64,000 bases of DNA from NCBI GenBank assembly GCA_038232275.1, contig JBBSIC010000012.1:1-64000 (forward strand), given 5' to 3'. Within the stretch, counting starts at the first letter, position 1; each line of letters opens with the position of its first letter. This document shows, piece by piece, positions 8,693-17,257 of the stretch. The notes beneath the pieces are model-generated. The model made no database searches and was not told where the DNA came from. It saw only the letters and a list, made by a program, of their open reading frames with translations. A program made the position numbers and the translations under genes. This DNA comes from DATLGB01 sp038232275 (GTDB lineage: Bacteria; Actinomycetota; Thermoleophilia; Solirubrobacterales; Solirubrobacteraceae).

Positions 8693-9838
8693 TCACCCGG
8701 CGCACGGGCCCGTCGACACGGCGCCGCGGGCGCCGCGCAAGGCGCGGCGAACCGTATCGTCGGGTATGCCGTACCCGCCGCGCGGGCCGCTGGTGGTCGC
8801 CGCGAAGACCGTCGCCACCACCCGGCCGCGACCGTCGATGACGGGTCCGCCGCTGTTGCCCGACTGCACGAGGCCGCGCAGCTCGGTGATGCGGCGGCGC
8901 ACCGCGCCCTGGCCGTAGGCGTCCTGCGTGAGCACCTCCCGCGTCCCCCCCACCCGTGCGGCGCGGACGCGATAGGGGCCGTCGAGCGGATAGCCGAGGA
9001 CGGCGGCGCTGACCCCCGGCGCCGCGGCGCCGGCCAGCGGCAGCGCCGGCGCGCCGAGCTTTGCGACGCGCAGCACCGCGATGTCGTTCTTCGAGTCGAA
9101 GTGCACCGGCGTCGCGGAGAGCCCGGTGGCGGCGCCGCCCACGTGCACCGACGTGTCGTCCTCCCCCGCGATCACGTGCGCGTTGGTGACCACGAGCCCG
9201 GGCGCGGCGACCCAGCCGGAGCCCTCCAGGCCGAGCCCGCACGCCGTCCCGAGGATCTTCACGACGGAGTCGCCGGCGGCGGCGACCTGCGGGTCGCGGG
9301 CGATCTTCGCGTTCGGCGGCCCGACCTCGATGGCGGGCCCGTTGATGCGGGGGAACGGGTCGAAGCGCGCGAGGGCGTTGAGCAGGTCGCGCGACGGGAG
9401 CAGGGTGTTGAGCCGGGCGAGGATGGCCGAGCGCTGGATGTCCCGGCGCAGCGCCCGCGCCCCCGGCGCCTGCAGCGCGACCGCGCCGAGCACCCAGACG
9501 AGGCCGAGGCCCAGGCAGCCCATCAGCACGCCGCCGAGGGCCCCGTCGAGCACGGAGAACCCCGGTGCCCGGCGCAGGACGAGATGCAGCCTGGACCCGA
9601 ACCCCGCGAAGCCCATGGCGAGGATCGCGCCGGCCACGAGCGCCCCGACGAGGCCGAAGACCGGGGCGTACGGCGAGCCCTTCCCGCCGTGCAGGACGAG
9701 CGGCCCCAGACGGGTCCCGACCCACGCGCCGGCCGCGAAGCCGGCCAGCGCGAGCGCACCCGCGAGAAAGCCCTGCGCCCAGCCCAGCATGGCCAGCAGC
9801 ACGACGACGCCCACGATGATCCAGTCGACCCCGGTCAT
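8693..9838 (-). CDS. MarP-like membrane serine protease (CvpA + trypsin-like)
   Basis: A 381-residue integral membrane protease resembling mycobacterial MarP, which supports acid and oxidative stress survival through the cell wall. Residues ~1-130 contain four hydrophobic segments of a CvpA/colicin V-like membrane domain. The periplasmic trypsin-like domain has the triad His221 (TNAHVIAG), Asp252 (KNDIAVLR) and Ser329 (SGNSGGPV). It lies 24 bp upstream of topB on the same strand and is divergent from a penicillin-binding protein gene 23 bp away, which suits an envelope role. The MarP name is by domain architecture. Confidence 0.88.
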   Translation of the reverse strand: MTGVDWIIVGVVVLLAMLGWAQGFLAGALALAGFAAGAWVGTRLGPLVLHGGKGSPYAPVFGLVGALVAGAILAMGFAGFGSRLHLVLRRAPGFSVLDGALGGVLMGCLGLGLVWVLGAVALQAPGARALRRDIQRSAILARLNTLLPSRDLLNALARFDPFPRINGPAIEVGPPNAKIARDPQVAAAGDSVVKILGTACGLGLEGSGWVAAPGLVVTNAHVIAGEDDTSVHVGGAATGLSATPVHFDSKNDIAVLRVAKLGAPALPLAGAAAPGVSAAVLGYPLDGPYRVRAARVGGTREVLTQDAYGQGAVRRRITELRGLVQSGNSGGPVIDGRGRVVATVFAATTSGPRGGYGIPDDTVRRALRGARGAVSTGPCAG

Positions 9839-9861
9839 TTGCCCTTCAATATCCCTGACCC

Positions 9862-11619
9862 GTGTCCGGCACGCCTCCCGATAGCCCCGCCTCGACGCCG
9901 GCCGACCGTCACGCGCGGGTGTCCGCCGCCCGCCGCCGGCGCCTGGCCGGGCGGGCGCTGCCGCTCGTCGTGCTCGCGGCCGGAGCGTTCGCGGGCGGCC
10001 TGCTGGCCGGTGCCGACCACCAGCCGCGCGCGCGGCTCGTCGCGGATCGCTTCCTGGACGCCTGGTCGCGCACGGACTACGCCGGGATGTACCAGCTGCT
10101 GTCGTCGTCCTCGCGCGCCGAGCTCTCCCCTCGCCGTTTCGCGCGGCTGTACAGGCGGGCGGCCGAGACGGCGACGCTCGAGCGCGTCGAGCGCGCCGGC
10201 CGCGTGCGCGAGCACGACGGCACCTACGCGGTGCCCGTGCGCGCGGTCACGCGGAGGTTCGGCGCGCTGCCCGCCACGGTGCGCTTCACGGTCACAGACG
10301 ACAGCGACGACGTCTCCGGCGTCGCCTTCGAGCGCCGCCTGACGTTCCCCGGCCTGCGCGACGGCGAGTCGCTGCGCCGCTCCGTGCGCATGCCGCCGCG
10401 CGCCGACCTGCAGGCGCGCGACGGCAGCGTGATCGCGACCGGCCCTGAACGTACGTCGCGGATCGGCACCCTGGCCGCCCAGATCGCCGGCCGCGTGGGC
10501 CCGATCCCCGCCCACCAGGCCGCCACGTACGCCGCCAAGGGCTACCCGGAGGGCGCCGTGGTGGGCCTGAGCGGGCTCGAGCGCCAGTTCGAGGCGCGCC
10601 TGGCCGGGACGCTCGGCGGCACGCTGCGCGCCGGCTCGCGCGTGCTGGCCGACGTCGATCCGCGGCAGGGCGGCGCCGTGCGCACGTCGATCGACCCGCG
10701 CATCGAGGCCGCCGCCGTGACCGCGCTGGCGGCCCGGCTCGGCGGCGTCGCCGTCCTGCGGCCCCGCACGGGGGAGGTGCTGGCGCTCGCCGGGCTCGGC
10801 TACTCCGCCCCCCAGCCCCCGGGCTCGACGTTCAAGATCGTCACGCTCGCGGCCGCGCTGGACGCGGGCGCGGTCAAGCCGAAGGCGAGCTTCCCCGTCG
10901 AGACGTTCACGACGCTCTCCGGCGTGACGCTCGAGAACGCCCACGGCGAGTCCTGCGGAGGGTCGCTTGCGGCCGCGTTCGCCAACTCCTGCAACTCGGT
11001 CTTCGCCCCGCTCGGCGCGCGGGTCGGCGCCGCCAGGCTCGTCGCCGCGGCGGAGCGATTCGGCTTCAACGAGACGAGCGACGTCGTCGGGGCGCCACCC
11101 GGGTCGATCCCGCCCGCGGCCGAGATCGGCGACGACCTGGCGGTGGGCTCGACCGCGATCGGCCAGGGCCGCGTCACCTCGACGCCACTGCGCATGGCCG
11201 AGGTCGGCGCCGCGATCGCCAACCGCGGGGTCCTCGTGCGGCCCACGCTGCTGCGCGGCGAGCAGGGGCGCCGCTCCCGCGCGGCGCGCGCCGCGACGGC
11301 CCGCACGATCACCCGCTTCATGCGCCGCGTCGTCGCGGGCGGCACGGGGTCGGCGGCCGCGATCCCCGGGGTCTCCGTGGCGGGCAAGACCGGCACGGCC
11401 GAGCTGCGCGACACCGTCCCCCCCGATCCCGCGAGCACCGACCCGGGTGTCCCGACGCCGCCGCCCGACGACACGACGGACACCGACGCCTGGTTCGTCG
11501 CCTTCGCGCCGGCCGGGCGGCCGAGGGTCGTCGTCGCGGTGCTGCTGGTCGGCCAGGGCGCCGGCGGGGACACCGCCGCGCCGGCGGCGAAGACCGTGCT
11601 GCAGGAGGCGCTGGGCTAG
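9862..11619 (+). CDS. penicillin-binding protein with NTF2-like domain (class B-like transpeptidase)
   Basis: A 585-residue D,D-transpeptidase that would cross-link peptidoglycan outside the membrane. One N-terminal membrane segment (ALPLVVLAAGAFAGGLLAG, ~residues 34-52) is followed by an NTF2-like region (~60-165), a dimerisation/linker part, and the transpeptidase domain with STFK (Ser322), SCN (Ser376) and KTGTAE (Lys509). It starts at a GTG without an evident Shine-Dalgarno sequence. It is divergent from the MarP-like gene and overlaps the convergent lipoprotein gene by 4 bp. The subclass beyond PBP is uncertain. Confidence 0.9.
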   Translation: MSGTPPDSPASTPADRHARVSAARRRRLAGRALPLVVLAAGAFAGGLLAGADHQPRARLVADRFLDAWSRTDYAGMYQLLSSSSRAELSPRRFARLYRRAAETATLERVERAGRVREHDGTYAVPVRAVTRRFGALPATVRFTVTDDSDDVSGVAFERRLTFPGLRDGESLRRSVRMPPRADLQARDGSVIATGPERTSRIGTLAAQIAGRVGPIPAHQAATYAAKGYPEGAVVGLSGLERQFEARLAGTLGGTLRAGSRVLADVDPRQGGAVRTSIDPRIEAAAVTALAARLGGVAVLRPRTGEVLALAGLGYSAPQPPGSTFKIVTLAAALDAGAVKPKASFPVETFTTLSGVTLENAHGESCGGSLAAAFANSCNSVFAPLGARVGAARLVAAAERFGFNETSDVVGAPPGSIPPAAEIGDDLAVGSTAIGQGRVTSTPLRMAEVGAAIANRGVLVRPTLLRGEQGRRSRAARAATARTITRFMRRVVAGGTGSAAAIPGVSVAGKTGTAELRDTVPPDPASTDPGVPTPPPDDTTDTDAWFVAFAPAGRPRVVVAVLLVGQGAGGDTAAPAAKTVLQEALG

Positions 11620-12182
11620 ACGTCGAGCGCGAGCTTCGCCACCGCCGGCGCGGAGCCGTCGGCGGAGTGCACGTAGAACTCGAGCGGGCGGTTCTGGTAC
11701 TGGGTCAGCGGGATCTTGAACAGCAGCATCGCGCCCGCCGTGGAGTCGAGGGCCTGCGTCGAGTCCGGGTGCGGCACGACCTCGTCCGGATTCAGCGTCG
11801 TCGGCCTGTACGCGAAGGCGTTGACCTTCGTGTCCAGCGGCAGCGGCTTGTACTTGTCGCCCTCGGTGTCGACGATCTCGAAGGCCTGGGCCGTCTGCGC
11901 CGGCTTCTCGGTCTTGTTCTCGACGCGGAGGAAGATCGCGAACCAGGTCGCGTCCTTGCCCGGCTGCCCGTAGGCGGGGGGCACGCCGCTGAGGTAGCGG
12001 TCGTCGGGCACCTCGCCCGGGTTGAGCTGGCGCGAGGCCTGGATGTGGTAGTCCAGCGAGCCGGCGTCGATCCAGATGCCCTCGGTCTTGGCGTCGGTCG
12101 TGACGTTCTCACGGTTGCCGCAGCCGGGGACCGCGAGCAGCGCGCCGGCGGTCAGGACCAGGATGAGCAGGCGGCGGACCAT
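11616..12182 (-). CDS. putative lipoprotein, unknown function
   Basis: A 188-residue exported protein. The chosen ATG at 12182 gives a compact signal peptide (MVRRLLILVLTAGALLAVPG) with a lipobox cysteine (VPGC), so Lgt would anchor it to the membrane. The mature part contains a β-rich segment with WFAIFLRVENKTEKP and FEIVDTEGDKYKPL, reminiscent of DUF4352-like immunoglobulin folds. That similarity is only an impression. An in-frame start farther upstream (12227) would bury the signal peptide. It lies 13 bp downstream of an SRPBCC gene on the same strand. Confidence 0.75.
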   Translation of the reverse strand: MVRRLLILVLTAGALLAVPGCGNRENVTTDAKTEGIWIDAGSLDYHIQASRQLNPGEVPDDRYLSGVPPAYGQPGKDATWFAIFLRVENKTEKPAQTAQAFEIVDTEGDKYKPLPLDTKVNAFAYRPTTLNPDEVVPHPDSTQALDSTAGAMLLFKIPLTQYQNRPLEFYVHSADGSAPAVAKLALDV

Positions 12183-12195
12183 CGCGGCGGCAAGC

Positions 12196-12693
12196 CTACA
12201 GCCCGCCGACCGTGGCGCGCGTGCCACGGTCGCGGTCGTCCTCGAGGATGGTCCGCAGCCGCCCGAGCGACTTGCGCGCGCCGCGCTTGAACCAGCCGCG
12301 CCGGCCCGCCAGGGTCTCCATGATCCTGTCCGTCGGCAGCGGGGCTTCGGTCTTGTACTCCAGGCTCACGCGGGTGGAGGCGGGCCCCTCGGCGTCGAGC
12401 GTCCACTCGCAGCGGCTCTTGATGCGGTTGTACTTGCCGCCCTCGCCGACGGCGACGATGCGCCCGGGGGCGTCGACCTGCGCAAACGTCAGGCTGCCCC
12501 AGCCGAAGCGGTCCAGCCTGCCGGTCGAGCGGAAGCTCGCGCCCGCGCCGCGACCGTAGGAGTCGACGCGCAGCAGGTGCCACTCGCCAAACAGCGCGTC
12601 CATGAACTCGGCGTGGTTGGCGATGTCGGCGAGGTACTCGAAGACCTCTTCGCGCGGCTTGGCGATGGTGACTGAGCTGGTGACCGAGTCCAT
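12196..12693 (-). CDS. SRPBCC (START/Bet v 1-like) family protein
   Basis: A 165-residue small lipid- or ligand-binding fold protein. The N-terminal pattern SVTIAKPREEVFEYLADIAN followed by HAEFMDALFGEW, and the long C-terminal helix GWFKRGARKSLGRLRTILE, are typical of polyketide cyclase/dehydrase-type SRPBCC proteins. The ligand cannot be predicted. It shares its strand with the lipoprotein gene downstream, spaced 13 bp, and is probably co-transcribed. Confidence 0.8.
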   Translation of the reverse strand: MDSVTSSVTIAKPREEVFEYLADIANHAEFMDALFGEWHLLRVDSYGRGAGASFRSTGRLDRFGWGSLTFAQVDAPGRIVAVGEGGKYNRIKSRCEWTLDAEGPASTRVSLEYKTEAPLPTDRIMETLAGRRGWFKRGARKSLGRLRTILEDDRDRGTRATVGGL

Positions 12694-12726
12694 GCCGGCC
12701 GCATGATACGGGGGAGGCGCGCCCGC

Positions 12727-13020
12727 CTACTCGCGCTCGGGCAGCCGGTGCACCGAGCTCTGGTCGGGGGAGCGCACGATCACCGAGCGGTCGGGCTCGG
12801 CCGCCCGCTGCGGCCGGCACAGCTCGCACACGACATCCGTGCGCTGCCGGGCCGTGTAGAGGTGCACGCGCTCGCCGATCAGCGGGGTGCGGTGACAGTG
12901 GCGACAGCGGGAGCGCCCGGCGCTGAGCGCGTCCACGGAAGCGCGCAGGAGCGCGGCTTCGAGGGCGAACGCGCGGGACTTGACGCGGCGCAGGCCGCGG
13001 GGCGAGGTGACCGTCGGCAT
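12727..13020 (-). CDS. small zinc-ribbon-like protein
   Basis: A 97-residue protein with two CxxC pairs, CRHC near residue 39 and CELC near 67, separated by about 25 residues including GERVHLYTARQRTDVV. This spacing suggests a single zinc ribbon. The ATG at 13020 is followed by MPTVTSPRGLRRVKSRAF; the open frame continues upstream but with composition unlike a protein. It is divergent from an FHA-domain gene. Function is unknown; a nucleic-acid- or partner-binding role is speculation. Confidence 0.65.
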   Translation of the reverse strand: MPTVTSPRGLRRVKSRAFALEAALLRASVDALSAGRSRCRHCHRTPLIGERVHLYTARQRTDVVCELCRPQRAAEPDRSVIVRSPDQSSVHRLPERE

Positions 13021-13143
13021 GGTTCGTTGCACTTCGACGGCGGGATATCGACCCCTCCCGGCGGTTGACGAAGCCCCTATCATCCCCAGCGGAGACGGGG
13101 TTGCGAGGACGGCGCGTCCCGCGCGCGCAAAGGAGAGAGTGCT

Positions 13144-13626
13144 ATGGATCCACGTACGCCCAGCGACCTTGACAGCACGGGGACGCTGCCCATTCAAGGT
13201 GTCGGCATGCCCGCCGATGCGGAGCCCGCGCCCGTGGCCGACGACGGCGCCCCGAGCTGGGTCGCCGAGGCGCGCGAGAGCCTGACGATCCCCGGCAAGT
13301 ACCTCGCCTTCGAGGACGCCGACCGTCAGCAGGTCATCCCCGTGCAGCGCGAGTGGACCCGGATCGGCCGGTCGCTGGCCGCCGACGTGCGCTTCGACGA
13401 CGCCACGGTGTCCCGCCGCCACGCCCTGATCGTCCACCAGTCCGACGGCACCCGCGTGCTCGACGACCGGTCGCTGAACGGGGTCTACGTCAACGGCCGC
13501 CGGGTCGAGTGGAGCCCGCTCAAGGACGGCGACCAGATCGTCGTCGGCCGGCACACCCTGTTCTTCTTGGACACCGCGACGGTCGGCTCCCCGGTGGCCA
13601 CCGCGGGCGCCTCCGCTCCCGAGTAG
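13144..13626 (+). CDS. FHA domain protein
   Basis: A 160-residue protein with a C-terminal forkhead-associated domain that binds phosphothreonine peptides. The core reads RIGRSLAADVRFDD, then VSRRHALIV and SLNGVYVNGRRV, containing the conserved G-R, S-x-x-H and N-G residues (roughly residues 75-125). The first ~45 residues are acidic and low in structure. A strong AAAGGAGAGAG ribosome-binding site precedes the ATG. The parA-like gene follows 24 bp later and is probably co-transcribed. It likely acts downstream of a Ser/Thr kinase, none of which is seen in this window. Confidence 0.9.
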   Translation: MDPRTPSDLDSTGTLPIQGVGMPADAEPAPVADDGAPSWVAEARESLTIPGKYLAFEDADRQQVIPVQREWTRIGRSLAADVRFDDATVSRRHALIVHQSDGTRVLDDRSLNGVYVNGRRVEWSPLKDGDQIVVGRHTLFFLDTATVGSPVATAGASAPE

Positions 13627-13650
13627 AAGCCCGGTAGGGTGGCGGCCTCC

Positions 13651-14454
13651 ATGGCCGCCACCATCGCCGTCTTATCGCTCAAGGGCGGGACCGGGAAGAC
13701 CACGGCCGTCCGGACCCTCGCCGACGTCCTGCGCCGGCTCGATCTCGACGTCCTGGCCATCGACCTCGACCCGCAGGGCAACCTGTCGGACTACTTCGAC
13801 GTCCCGCCGGACGCCGCGCCGACCGTCGCCGACGTGCTGGCCGGCAAGGCCAGGGCCAAGGAGGCCGAGCACGGCGGCGTCATGCCCGCCTCACCGATCC
13901 TGGCCGAGGTCGAGCGCTCGCTCTCGGGCAAGATGGGCCGCGAGCTGGTCCTGCGCAAGGCCCTCAAGGAGGCGCGCAGGAGCCACGACGTGATCCTGAT
14001 CGACTGCCCGCCCGCCCTCGGCCTGCTGACCGTCAACGGCCTGGTCGCCGCCGACTGGGCGCTGATCTCCTCCGAGGCGCAGTACTTCGCGCTGCAGGGC
14101 GTCGAGGGGGCGCTCGAGGTCGTCGAACAGGCCAAGGAGTACTACAACGACGATCTCGAGTGGCTGGGGGTGGTGCTCAACATCGCCGACATGCGCACGA
14201 CGCACTCGCGCGAGGCCCTGGAGTCTCTCAAGGAGCACTTCGGCGAGAAGGTCTTCGAGACCGTCATCCGCGCCTCGATCGCCTACGCGGAGTCCGCGGA
14301 GCGCGCGACCTCGATCCTCGACCACCGGCCCGACCTGGGCGTCGACTACCTGCGGCTGGCCGACGAGGTGCTCGAGCGCGCCGGCCTCGCGGCCCCCCGC
14401 GCCAAGCTCAAGCAGCTGATCGCCGACGCCGCGCCGGCGGCCAGGGCTTCGTAG
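13651..14454 (+). CDS. ParA/Soj-family ATPase (orphan)
   Basis: A 267-residue P-loop ATPase of the ParA/MinD superfamily. The deviant Walker A KGGTGKTTAVRTLADVL sits at the N-terminus, with DLDPQGNLSDYF (A') and HDVILIDCPPALG (Walker B) following. An in-frame GTG at 13639 is an alternative start; the ATG at 13651 leads directly into the first β-strand and follows GGGTGG. No parB or parS-like site is adjacent. The upstream partner is an FHA protein, so a role in positioning a cellular structure rather than chromosome segregation is plausible. Confidence 0.88.
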   Translation: MAATIAVLSLKGGTGKTTAVRTLADVLRRLDLDVLAIDLDPQGNLSDYFDVPPDAAPTVADVLAGKARAKEAEHGGVMPASPILAEVERSLSGKMGRELVLRKALKEARRSHDVILIDCPPALGLLTVNGLVAADWALISSEAQYFALQGVEGALEVVEQAKEYYNDDLEWLGVVLNIADMRTTHSREALESLKEHFGEKVFETVIRASIAYAESAERATSILDHRPDLGVDYLRLADEVLERAGLAAPRAKLKQLIADAAPAARAS

Positions 14455-14458
14455 CCGC

Positions 14459-15778
14459 CTACGCCGCGCGCGTGCGCCCGGCGGGGCGCAGGACGCCGGC
14501 GAGGTCGGCGGCGAGGCGCGCGGCCTCGGCCGGCCTCAGCGTCGCGGCCGTGACGCGGACCGCCGGTCCGGAGCGCAGCCGGTAGCGCGCGCCGGCCGAC
14601 GTCGCCCAGCCGGCGGCGAGCAGGCCCGAGACGACGCGGTCCTCGTCGGCGACGGGGATCCAGACGTTGAGGCCGCTCGGCGCCGTCGCGGCGATGTCGT
14701 GGCCGGCGAGCGCGCCGAGCAGCGCGCGGCGCCGGCCCGCGTAGACCGTGGCGGCCTGGTCGGCGAGCGCGACGGTCTCCTCGTCCGCCCACAGCGCCGC
14801 GACGGCGCGCTGGGCGATGGTCGAGACCCAGCCGGGCCCGACGGCCTGGCGACCCTCGACGCGGCGCACCGTGGTCTCGTCACCCGCGAGCACCGCGAGG
14901 CGCAGGTCGGGGCCGAGCCACTTCGAGGTCGAGCGCAGCGTGACCCAGCGCGCGCGGGCGGTGCCGAGGGTTTGCGCGGGGACGCCGGCGATCGGCCCGA
15001 GGTGGTCGTCCTCGATCAGCAGGACGCCGGGCGCGCGGCCGAGGACGCCCCGCAGCCGGCGCGCGCGGGTGGCGTCGAGCGCCGCGCCGGTCGGGTTGTG
15101 GCCGCGCGGGGTGACGATCGCGGCGCGGGCGCCGGAGCGCAGCGCGGCCTGCAGGCCCTCGGGCGCCATCCCGCGCTCGTCGATCGCGACCGGGATCGGC
15201 ACCAGGCCGAGCGCCCGCACGAGGTCGATCACGGCCGGGAAGCCGGGATCCTCGACGGCCACGCCGTCTCCCCCGGCCAGGTGCGCTGAGAGGACGCGCT
15301 CGATGCCGTCCAGGGCGCCGTTGACCACGCACAGGTGGTCCGCGGCGATGCCGTCCTCCTTCAGCGCAGCGGCGGCGACGGCGCGCAGGCCGGGGTCGAC
15401 CGCCTCGGCGCCGTAGAGGCGCGGCGGGCCGACCACCGCACGGAAGGCGGCGAGGACGTCGGGCAGGAGCTCGGGGTCGGGGTTGCCGGCGGACAGGTCC
15501 CGGACGCCGCTGGGGACGGCGCGGGCGCTGGTCGCGAGGACCGGCGGGCGGTCGGCCACGCGCATGCCGCTGCGCGGCCGGGAGACGACGACGCCCCGCC
15601 GGCGCAGGTCGGCGAACGCGCCGGCGACGGTGCTGGGGCTGACCCCGAGCTCCCCGGCCAGCCCGCGCACGGATGGGAGCTTCACACCGGGCCCGAGCGC
15701 GCCGGAGGCGACGGAAGCCTCGACCTGTGCAGCGATTTCGCGCGCTGTACCGCCCGTGATACGATCCTGTTCCGACAC
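14459..15778 (-). CDS. MocR-type regulator (GntR HTH + aminotransferase fold)
   Basis: A 439-residue transcription factor with an N-terminal winged helix (VKLPSVRGLAGELGVSPSTV, ~residues 33-52) and a class I aminotransferase-like domain that binds PLP. The Schiff-base lysine is in RSTSKWLGPDLR. MocR proteins such as PdxR sense PLP or amino acids and control neighbouring genes. It starts at a GTG only 24 bp from the divergent oxidase-like gene, with a palindrome between them. This makes control of that neighbour likely. Confidence 0.9.
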   Translation of the reverse strand: MSEQDRITGGTAREIAAQVEASVASGALGPGVKLPSVRGLAGELGVSPSTVAGAFADLRRRGVVVSRPRSGMRVADRPPVLATSARAVPSGVRDLSAGNPDPELLPDVLAAFRAVVGPPRLYGAEAVDPGLRAVAAAALKEDGIAADHLCVVNGALDGIERVLSAHLAGGDGVAVEDPGFPAVIDLVRALGLVPIPVAIDERGMAPEGLQAALRSGARAAIVTPRGHNPTGAALDATRARRLRGVLGRAPGVLLIEDDHLGPIAGVPAQTLGTARARWVTLRSTSKWLGPDLRLAVLAGDETTVRRVEGRQAVGPGWVSTIAQRAVAALWADEETVALADQAATVYAGRRRALLGALAGHDIAATAPSGLNVWIPVADEDRVVSGLLAAGWATSAGARYRLRSGPAVRVTAATLRPAEAARLAADLAGVLRPAGRTRAA

Positions 15779-15802
15779 AGTCTAGTAACTGTACTAGAAC
15801 AG
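15767..15802. promoter_or_regulatory. divergent operator between MocR and PNPOx-like genes
   Basis: The spacer holds a perfect 7-bp inverted repeat TCTAGTA-actg-TACTAGA (15781-15798). A second overlapping palindrome is centred 5 bp away: ACAGT...ACTGT (15777-15792), with outer arms CTGTTC (15767-15772) and GAACAG (15797-15802). The site touches both start codons, so transcripts must have extremely short leaders. Regulation by the MocR protein is inferred from position. Confidence 0.6.
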
Positions 15803-16474
15803 ATGCGCTCTGACCGAACCCGCCTCCGCCGCAATCCCAAGCGCGCCGTCTACGATCGCGCGGCCATCGACGCCGTCCTCGACGAGGCCCGCATCTGCCA
15901 CCTGGGGTTCACCGACGGCGGCCAGCCCTTCGTCCTCCCCACCCTGCACGCGCGACTCGGCGACGAGCTCCTGCTGCACGGCTCGGCCGCCGGCCGCGCG
16001 ATGAGGACCCTCGCCGCCGGAGCGCCCGCCTGCGTCACGGTGACGCTGGTCGACGGGCTCGTGCTCGCCCGCTCCGCCTTCCACCACTCGATGAACTACC
16101 GCTGCGTCGTCCTGCTGGGTACCGCGCGTTTGATCGAGGACCGCGCCGCGAAGGAGGCCGCCCTCGAGGCCTTCACCGAGAAGCTCGTACCCGGGCGCTG
16201 GCCGTCGGTCCGCTGGCCGTCCTCGCGGGAGCTCAAGGCCACCAAGGTGCTGTCGATGCCCATCGACGAGGTCTCGGCGAAGATCCGCACGGGGCCGCCG
16301 GTCGACGACGACGAGGACTACGCGCTCGACGCGTGGGCGGGGGTGATTCCGCTCGCGGTGGTGGCCGGCGCGCCCGTGGCCGACCCGCGGCTGGCACCGG
16401 ACGTGCTCGAGCCCGAGCACGTCCGGACGTACACTGCGCGGCATGGGCCTCCTCCGCCGCTGCGCGCCGCCTGA
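15803..16474 (+). CDS. pyridoxamine 5'-phosphate oxidase-like flavoprotein (NimA/split-barrel)
   Basis: A 223-residue FMN-binding split-barrel family protein. Its N-terminus NPKRAVYDRAAIDAVLDEA followed by CHLGFTDGGQPFVLPT and LLLHGSAAGR is typical of the Nim/pyridoxamine-oxidase-like subfamily that reduces nitro or other small substrates. It is divergent from the MocR regulator, a common pairing for vitamin B6-linked genes. The start is the ATG at 15803 next to the operator. True PdxH activity is not implied; it lacks an obvious PdxH C-terminus. Confidence 0.83.
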   Translation: MRSDRTRLRRNPKRAVYDRAAIDAVLDEARICHLGFTDGGQPFVLPTLHARLGDELLLHGSAAGRAMRTLAAGAPACVTVTLVDGLVLARSAFHHSMNYRCVVLLGTARLIEDRAAKEAALEAFTEKLVPGRWPSVRWPSSRELKATKVLSMPIDEVSAKIRTGPPVDDDEDYALDAWAGVIPLAVVAGAPVADPRLAPDVLEPEHVRTYTARHGPPPPLRAA

Positions 16475-16501
16475 TTCTCCCTCCCCGCCCCCGCCGCGCG
16501 C

Positions 16502-17251
16502 TTGAGGGCCCCGTCGGCCATCGTCGCGGCGCTCGCGGTGGCGCTGGGGGGCTGTGGCGGCGCCGGACACCCGTCGCGGCCGTCCCCGCCGGCCAGGTCG
16601 TTCACCGCCGTGCAGAGCCCGTCGCGCGCGCCGGCGGCGCCCGCCCGCGCCACCCGCCGCTATCTCACGGCCGAGCTCACCGCTCCCACGAGCCTCTTCG
16701 CCCGCTCCGGCGGCGGCCGCGTCCTGCATCGGCTCCGGCCGCGGACGGAGTTCGGCTCGCGGACGATCCTCGGGGTCGTCGGCGAGCGCCCGGGCTGGCT
16801 CGAGGTCCTCACGCCGCTGCTCGCCAACCGCCGGCACGGGTGGATTCGCACGCAGGCCGTGCGCGTGCACGCGACGGACTACGACATCCGCGTCGACCGC
16901 TCAGCGCACGTGGCCGCCCTGCGCCACGCCGGCCGCCTCGTCGTGCGCTTCCCCGTCGCCGTCGGGCGCCCGGGCAACGAGACCCCGCTCGGCCGCTTCG
17001 CCGTCACGGACAAGCTGCGTCCCGTCGACGGCACCTCACCGTACGGCTGCTGCGCCCTGGCCCTCTCCGGCCACCAGACCCGCCTCGAGCCGGGCTGGCC
17101 GGGCGGCGACCGCCTCGCGATCCACGGCACCCCCGCGACCTGGTCGATCGGGCAGGCCGTCTCGCTCGGCTGCATGCGCGCCCCCGAGCAGGCGCTGCGC
17201 GAGCTCATGCGCCGCGTGCCGCTGGGGACGCCGGTCCTCATCCGGGCGTAG
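16502..17251 (+). CDS. L,D-transpeptidase (YkuD), putative lipoprotein
   Basis: A 249-residue protein predicted to make 3-3 peptidoglycan cross-links or attach proteins to the wall. A short signal ends in a lipobox (ALGGC). The YkuD domain (~residues 115-249) has the active-site block IHGTPATW...SLGCMRAP with catalytic Cys and His. An SH3-like region lies before it (ILGVVGERPGWLEV). The only start preserving the signal peptide is a TTG at 16502, without a clear ribosome-binding site, so the start is tentative. It is convergent with thrB, 6 bp apart. Confidence 0.87.
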   Translation: MRAPSAIVAALAVALGGCGGAGHPSRPSPPARSFTAVQSPSRAPAAPARATRRYLTAELTAPTSLFARSGGGRVLHRLRPRTEFGSRTILGVVGERPGWLEVLTPLLANRRHGWIRTQAVRVHATDYDIRVDRSAHVAALRHAGRLVVRFPVAVGRPGNETPLGRFAVTDKLRPVDGTSPYGCCALALSGHQTRLEPGWPGGDRLAIHGTPATWSIGQAVSLGCMRAPEQALRELMRRVPLGTPVLIRA

Positions 17252-17257
17252 GCCGGC

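Noticed and set aside
7436..10342. Long plus-strand open frame of about 970 codons
   Set aside because: Antisense to topB and the MarP-like gene; both real genes have complete motifs in the other strand.
13064..13083. TTGAC and TATCAT upstream of the FHA gene as a promoter
   Set aside because: The two hexamers are only about 8-9 bp apart, too close for a sigma-70 promoter.
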